Positions 49,401 to 51,283 of a stretch of DNA of 51,283 nucleotides are shown here, in pieces (the stretch's first letter is position 1; the number at the start of each line of letters is the position of its first letter). A program made the translations under genes and the position numbers. The DNA lies in NCBI GenBank assembly GCA_018894435.1, contig JAHIPI010000069.1:1-51283 (forward strand), written 5' to 3'. The notes below the pieces were generated by a model, which saw nothing but the letters and a program-made list of their open reading frames with translations, was not told where the DNA came from and ran no database searches. This DNA comes from Candidatus Omnitrophota bacterium (GTDB taxonomy: Bacteria > Omnitrophota > Gorgyraeia > JAHIPI01).

Positions 49401-50177
49401 GTAGGCAATATCATATGCGAATACGTCTATGGCAACAGCATAGATGAGATATTATACATGATAAAAGGCGCTAACTTTTATTACTACCACTATGACGGGC
49501 TTGGTAGTGTAAAGGCTATTACTGACCCAGCAGGCGCAATTGTTGAAACTTACACTTATGATGCATATGGCAAGCCGACGCTGTACGATTCCACCCACAC
49601 GGAAATCCCACAATCACAATTCGGCAACAGGCATTACTTCACAGGAAGAGAATTTGACAAAACATCAGGATTGTATTATTATAGGGCTAGGTATTACAAT
49701 TGCTCTTTGGGAAGGTTCATGAGCCCGGATCCGGCAGGTCCTGTCGATGGGCCGAATTTGTATGCGTATGTAAATAACAATCCCTTGAATTGGGTGGATT
49801 CCTTAGGATTAGCACGGCGAGGATCTAGGCCGGTAGATGGGTGGCCTGGTCGATTTGCCAATCACGATCAAATTTTTTATGACGATGGGACTAATAGCGG
49901 TTTCTTTAACGATGATTCAATAAGAGATGATGTAGGTCACACAGAAGATGAATATGATTTTGGCGAGGACCCAACAACATATGATGATGATTATACAAGA
50001 CAGGCTGAAGAAGATGTACAGGAAGATTGGGATATGGATTGGAGGATGCCATGGTGGAATCCCTGGGATTGGAATCACTGCCAACACTATTGTGATGCTG
50101 TGATCGATCAATATGGTGAAAATTTATTAAGAGATTTAAGAGAAAAGTATGGAGATGCACCTTTTGGTAAGAAATAG
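40446..50177 (+). CDS. Giant multidomain RHS-repeat protein with dockerin-like module
   Basis: 3243 residues. In order: a signal peptide or anchor (about 24-42), propeller-like repeats (70-395, with PHISFGV, VHIAYAT, FHVAYWN and IHVAYVD) and a putative Ig/cadherin-like domain (402-496). A beta-helix-like region (500-800) and an Ig-like domain (about 880-975) follow, then a possible carbohydrate-binding stretch (980-1155) and a helical, (alpha/alpha)6-glycosidase-like region (1165-1498). Next are a CarboxypepD_reg-like fold (1512-1615) and a dockerin-like pair (1616-1677, DCNNDNIVDSKDS and DVNGDGVINSDDY). Further Ig/CBM/FN3-like segments lead to a DUF6531-like RHS start (about 2142), more than 20 YD repeats, the RHS core ending near LYAYVNNNPLNWVDSLGL (3123) and a 120-residue variable tip. 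RHS shells enclose and release C-terminal toxins. ATG 40452 is also possible. Confidence 0.85.
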   Translation: MAMNKRRHLTTFRTKSPRYRPIFGGMLFAIAGLFILTCSAFAEVPTYNWLVTEIQVPVDQSYGRSDPSLAIDNQDEPHISFGVNQGSDGWPAHIYYTYRENNSWQNQQLVWKPYACAETSIFLDSNSRVHIAYATEYGQGVSYRTNKSGSWQEDALKGTWTGNYESMCIDDNGNFHVAYWNNNGGAEKIHYMFYNGTSWQPAEGTQQNIDTDIKEYSYMLKPVTVIVTHGLNPVPYVIAGRKNGGLKYYYKSSGTWVGPITFGDSYNILQDPNGAMAFDSNNNLYCIVQLDISPQKLFLGIKNPTQWSYEEIAQLSSGSIVRASLTIDTLNQIHVAYVDGQDIFYKVKEGATWSSRQKVNALPISYGPKDLQIKLNNATAPRIVYSTIYPQKVYYVETERPNTPPEIDPIPLKTVNEGVLLSFPVPSHDDDGDLPTYSLESILDKNYPEGATISSDTGIFQWTPTYDQAGYYEVNVKVTDGRGGEDTADLQITVQDTPAVRVGQGECIQDVIDDPQRQVPIIYVSSGTYAENLMIEEDITLIGDAPYNTILKGNIAIKEADPTIENFTILYKEDPYDNVISFTNAYYSGLKLIKDAGITAINSNVTVKNCIIKPDPEFLDTLPGEDNSLKHYGKGIQIWNMYQSPDINPQIGYNLIQNADTAIYCFSQAFGGAILGQLKNNTLYNNNYGLILRMHEEKPEIKNNIIVNGKEGISLTYRDNERFNERTALIHHNDVWGNAHNYWLDEEGVEFTPPLINKNISLDPLFVNPQENNFYLQEDSPCLNAADDGGYIGAYPIQTSSGPMPPLPDRLHYYTNKTFQVVTGAKEPNTSLWSNGTEVVPLNQEITWSFTASGLIEGDNMLMLTVKNSTLVGSYPPVTVTVTVDTRPPIVITDALFDKMAISDNPVTVSGACSDNSSVTITVNGIEAALSNGKFSVEGIILQEGDNLITITATDEAGNVSEKTYHVAYKSSSPSEDLAYQHIYDEMDKYYKKTTEFKVQAKDFLNNKTSVNINAYLSVTDSWQEVEIPLVDFASGGVNLTQMVAFLLMFDNPVTGGTIYLDDIKLKEPSPQTGELLIDDFQNADPHVNSLGYWTSDSESCALSVDEGGTHKIVWDNSTDYWYTAVYNGTTPTNLSSYDRISFKIKQADWHTLRLIESYVPTPTFNDNYSARIYDTALAICALVSRGKPEDLERAKILSYALKYCQDNDPIFQDGRLRDVYWSTNLIDSETSFAAVKAPDSGCGNMAWAMIAWLQFYRTDPANNQDILNAAIGLANFLNAEYYDTLYPGYFTGYRDWEPNQVLQTYKSVEINSTVYAAFMKLFNATGNPICEDSAVWAKRFVEEIGWNKVDKLFWAGTLDDGLTINTPSLYIDSNAISIMALGKVMPFIKSLKWVEDNYAVTADGFTGFDCNRDLDGVWFKGTAQMGIAYSVTGDTVKSSNLSSELRRVQTEGLHTNGKGLIVASHDSVTSGWGYPYYASPHIGTTAWFALLERNVNPLWGTSIIYPVAYTGGRIAGQVSLEGRTNYTAQYTFILSNTGQTTPIAEYAPINDEDPATPGIQITLDRDGKFNLFDIPEGTYDLSVKTDGYLRQTISGLEINDGSYLDNLVFDPLMAGDCNNDNIVDSKDSVIINNAMGTTPGQLAWDERADVNGDGVINSDDYDLINTNIGKTGSFGKDILGPTFTIDLPAKYSIATYSPINITVSGKIDDNNATVTVNGVQAAVQNGRYTASNIFLTSSSNIITVRAVDGAGQVTEITQSVKFDTTTPMLVLEDFEDTQKRIGEWWDKNGSIVYQRWVQDNFSKDGTKSLKVEYHKFPDYENSCFGAQPIQDGITNNFTRFSEVRFWVYTENAGLSIKLSIEDIHGGTWEKTRSSTVQGTWEEFIYDFSDTAIVDFSQVKNIIFTVNPGDSESQGNFNIDSLRLISSNRYVASEPPTPALNGTSGPDIYDTYSLEWTDTSSSGGNIYELWEDENPQFSAPKIYWLSDISLFFKNRVVEKTYYYKIRSWSLPPDEGGLSSQWSNVFSVAIANKPPEIARVDSFVSNGDNDNQYEKGLLVNINVVEGYNAPDIVGGTVRIISASTGYDSGVIPLSLSEDGTYWTYCWDTTGRLPASDYIVQATLKDTLNQTASNNTALTISLDATTSPLLSKLVENTDLSYPARGMTVKITRIYDHSLRDEEPFGKGWTHSCNIRLKEYPDGRVDFVMGNGTETMFTPVGDGAYTNMPGVHDKLTKNPDNTYKIRKKDGTILNFGTSGQLLSIVDTNSNAINFAYYPDGRLHIITDPSTGTYTFVYKTWTAILESTSRTYTRLDYIEDPAGRKVTYGYHELYGYLISVKDPLQNTTDYAYTTDTQKLNYIKYPEGGHRYFTYYNDEYGRLQCEYKDNNEEKRTYIYSSAEPKLTIRDYYGKDSIIYFNDSGRPVSITDAYGKTTYYTWDDDLNRTSIKDPEGNEIKFTYDDMGNLLTLTRNKAGVDYATIYTYDPIYNKVKTITDAKNRLMIEFDYDPSDGNPLSVTNKIPDGTDYVATFAYDSYGQLETKTDAKTHITRYTYYNNGLLNEEKREKDPATIYITAYIYDNYGNPKTITDAEGHITTYTYSVLNQLLEVKDANQYSTYCTYDKNGNLKTIKDSKNHLTTYNYNLLSRLTNVTYEYNEQINYTYDKMGNLKTKKDQNNNTVTYDYDDSYRLKTKTYQDTTAVNYYYYDDGALKDVIDSNGTIHYDYNEWNELEQVTYPGNVVVSYGYDELGNRTSITYPSGKVVSYDYDIVKRMKTITLEGATPKVTTYTWNELSQREKLELPNGAKVDYTYDTLNRLESLANSTFGGSTIAAFTYTHDKVGNRKTMTDAEGLNSYTYDPTYQLTNVDYPTKPDQHYVYDPAGNRETVTEGAEITSYSVNNANRYYAVGSAAYTYYNTGCLKTKTDAGGTTYYQYDYDNRLTNVIASPPEAGEAIYTYDYLSRRIKVNDNGTITKYIYDGNRVIAETDNVGNIICEYVYGNSIDEILYMIKGANFYYYHYDGLGSVKAITDPAGAIVETYTYDAYGKPTLYDSTHTEIPQSQFGNRHYFTGREFDKTSGLYYYRARYYNCSLGRFMSPDPAGPVDGPNLYAYVNNNPLNWVDSLGLARRGSRPVDGWPGRFANHDQIFYDDGTNSGFFNDDSIRDDVGHTEDEYDFGEDPTTYDDDYTRQAEEDVQEDWDMDWRMPWWNPWDWNHCQHYCDAVIDQYGENLLRDLREKYGDAPFGKK
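49262..49299. repeat. Palindromic element inserted in frame within the RHS gene
   Basis: The stretch begins TGTCATTGCGAGCCCGCC and ends GGCGGGCGAAGCAATCT, with near-symmetric arms ATTGC..AGCCCGCC and GGCGGGC..GCAAT. It matches the TGTCATTGCGAGC...GAAGCAATCT type of palindromic repeat that I recall from many bacterial genomes. Here it encodes IASPPEAGEAI between two YD-repeat segments without breaking the frame, and the inserted residues do not look like YD repeat. Confidence 0.7.
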
Positions 50178-50191
50178 AGAGGAAAAGCTAT

Positions 50192-50755
50192 ATGAGAATA
50201 CTAATAAAAATATTGATCAGCCTTGTATTATTCATATTAGTTAGTGGTATATTCTGTTTTTTAGGATTACGATTTTTTAATAGCTATATCTTGCGCAATA
50301 GCAAGTCAGAAGGATTGCGAGTTCTTGTGCAAATGTTGATGCCACCAGACGATCTATATGACTATCTAATGTATGAAAAAATAGATGTTACAAAAGCTGG
50401 AGCGGTTAGAGAATTCACATTCAAAAATAAATATCTTGGAAGGCATAGCTTCGGTATCGTGTTAGACAATTATTCTCAGGATTTATATTTCAACAAGAGT
50501 GCATTAAAACTTAAAATGCAAGTCAGTTTTTATATTGAAAATAACTTATATATCTCTCATACCGTTGAAAGCGATTATTATTCCTTCACAGGTCGCCACA
50601 AAGGCGGTTTTGGCTTTGACTCATATCGGTGCCCTGATGACTTGCCAAAAGATAAGATAATTACTTGCAGGATTGCAGTTATTACTCCAGATAAAGAAAT
50701 TTCAGATAAATATGGTCCTATTATGTTTTACGTTAAGAAAATGTCAGATGAATGA
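50192..50755 (+). CDS. Candidate immunity protein for the RHS tip
   Basis: A 187-residue protein with an N-terminal membrane segment (about 5-27), then a beta-rich soluble part facing the periplasm or exterior if the helix is an anchor. It begins 14 bases after the RHS stop with GAGAGGAAAAG as ribosome binding site. Small AT-rich genes immediately after RHS genes are commonly immunity genes (established pattern). No family is recognised, so the assignment is by position and base composition. A membrane-anchored immunity protein would suggest that the tip acts at the envelope (inference). Confidence 0.5.
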   Translation: MRILIKILISLVLFILVSGIFCFLGLRFFNSYILRNSKSEGLRVLVQMLMPPDDLYDYLMYEKIDVTKAGAVREFTFKNKYLGRHSFGIVLDNYSQDLYFNKSALKLKMQVSFYIENNLYISHTVESDYYSFTGRHKGGFGFDSYRCPDDLPKDKIITCRIAVITPDKEISDKYGPIMFYVKKMSDE

Positions 50756-51040
50756 TTTGGACAGATTTTTTTGTAGGAAATAAGAGCAGCCCTACCAGCA
50801 ACAGGGCAAAGCTACCACTCACCTCAAGCCTTGTAATTCTCGACAAGACGTTCGGCACAGCCTCACTGTCCTATGGTCAATAAGACGATACGGGACGCTC
50901 CCTCGGGAGCCACCCTTTTGCATTTTAAGTTGTTACATCTACATCAGTTACAATCCTCACCAAACCGCCTCACAATGATCGATTCCCACGGCAATTTCTA
51001 CACCGCGTAGGTGTACCTTTTTACACCTACGCGGTAGGGA
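50756..51040. other. Intergenic region between the immunity candidate and the RHS fragment
   Basis: 285 bases without a convincing gene. A short frame on the minus strand near 50756-50860 encodes a hydrophobic peptide but has no ribosome binding site. It contains a small hairpin (GCTCCC/GGGAGC, about 50899-50912) and the perfect inverted repeat at 51002-51035. No promoter was recognised. Confidence 0.4.
51002..51035. repeat. Perfect 14-bp inverted repeat
   Basis: ACCGCGTAGGTGTA (51002-51015) and TACACCTACGCGGT (51022-51035) with a CCTTTT loop. It lies directly at the left edge of the RHS homology, so it may mark a recombination junction. It could also act as a terminator for the immunity gene, although no T-tract follows. 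Confidence 0.8.
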
Positions 51041-51283
51041 AATTATTACTTATAACAAGAATGGAAACCCCGAAACCATAAAAGATGCCAAAAATCATGT
51101 TACTACATATAATTACGACTTGTTAAACAGACTAACAAATGTAACATATGAATACAACGAACAGATTAACTATATCTATGACAAGATGGGTAATCTCAAG
51201 ACAAAGAAAGACCAAAATAACAACATCGTAACTTACGACTATGATGATAGTTACAGGTTAAAGATAAAGACATATCAGGACAC
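51041..51283 (+). pseudogene. Displaced RHS (YD-repeat) fragment, continues past the window
   Basis: An open frame without a start codon, reading TYNKNGNPETIKDAKNHV and on through YD repeats to the window end. It is homologous to 48288-48529 of the large RHS gene at roughly 90% or more nucleotide identity, including the MGNLKTKKDQNNN segment. It may be an orphan RHS module carrying an alternative C-terminal tip, as known for RHS loci, or a remnant. The right boundary is outside the window. Confidence 0.75.

Noticed and set aside
50756-51000. Integron attC-like site or a transfer RNA in the 3' intergenic region
   Set aside because: No paired GTTRRRY/RYYYAAC core in the right order and no cloverleaf could be found. 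Only short hairpins are present.
1-51283. CRISPR array or phage genes
   Set aside because: No regularly spaced repeats and no capsid, terminase or tail genes were seen. The repeats present are direct, tandem or palindromic elements described above.

Overview
The window reads as a chromosomal segment of a Gram-negative-type, probably anaerobic and uncultivated bacterium. It encodes outer-membrane porins, a TolC-type channel, ECF-sigma envelope-stress genes, ferrous iron uptake, MinD-type ATPases carrying 4Fe-4S domains and a B12-dependent radical SAM protein. Moderate GC, giant RHS proteins and dispersed palindromic repeats would fit a lineage such as Candidatus Omnitrophota, but nothing here proves the taxonomy. 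No rRNA, tRNA or CRISPR array was seen. Every gene lies on the + strand except one decayed transposase. Frequent ATGA-type overlaps indicate long operons.

Layout. 1-2730 is a small toxin/antitoxin-like island: a RhuM-Fic fusion flanked by a 60-bp direct repeat, a small unknown gene, and a wHTH-nucleotidyltransferase/HEPN pair behind a tandem operator. 2742-6101 is a compact metabolic operon: DEDD exonuclease, EF-Tu-domain-2-like protein, YjbQ, HMGL-type aldolase, KDPG-type aldolase and a membrane protein. 6168-8177 is an envelope-stress module: a sigmaE-like promoter, small secreted protein, ECF sigma factor, zinc-finger anti-sigma factor and Spy/CpxP chaperone. 8242-12451 is a TolC/HlyD/MacB exporter.

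12469-27597 is a metal-homeostasis region with three regulator/transport blocks. The first is Fur with two Fur boxes, leading into a DUF5320/NifX/MinD-ferredoxin/metallo-beta-lactamase cluster that ends in FeoAB. The second is a zinc operon (His-rich small protein, porin, ZnuA, ZnuC, ZnuB, LysM-amidase) behind a perfect sigma70 promoter overlapped by a Zur-like site. The third is NikR with an operator, followed by a porin and NikM/NikN-like nickel transport proteins.

27667-34736 holds RNA-related and possibly cold-responsive genes: a DEAD-box helicase, two tandemly duplicated cold-shock proteins and an RRM protein, with a B12-radical SAM protein, an ArfB-like release factor, a cupin and an SLC13/ArsB-type transporter between them. 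The helicase and both csp genes share a leader: a promoter, the motif CTTGGACCG and an intrinsic terminator, all upstream of the coding region. This looks like a common attenuation switch and is the most testable regulatory idea in the window.

34737-37847 is a mobile-element nest: a group II intron inserted directly behind a terminator, abutting an insertion sequence whose transposase has an in-frame stop. 37985-51283 encodes secreted proteins: a subtilase with a long helical insert, and a 3243-residue RHS protein that joins a propeller-like region, a putative beta-helix, a helical-barrel glycosidase-like region, a dockerin-like module, an RHS shell and a variable C-terminal tip. These are followed by a candidate immunity gene and a displaced RHS fragment at the window edge. 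All names come from reading motifs; no database search was run.
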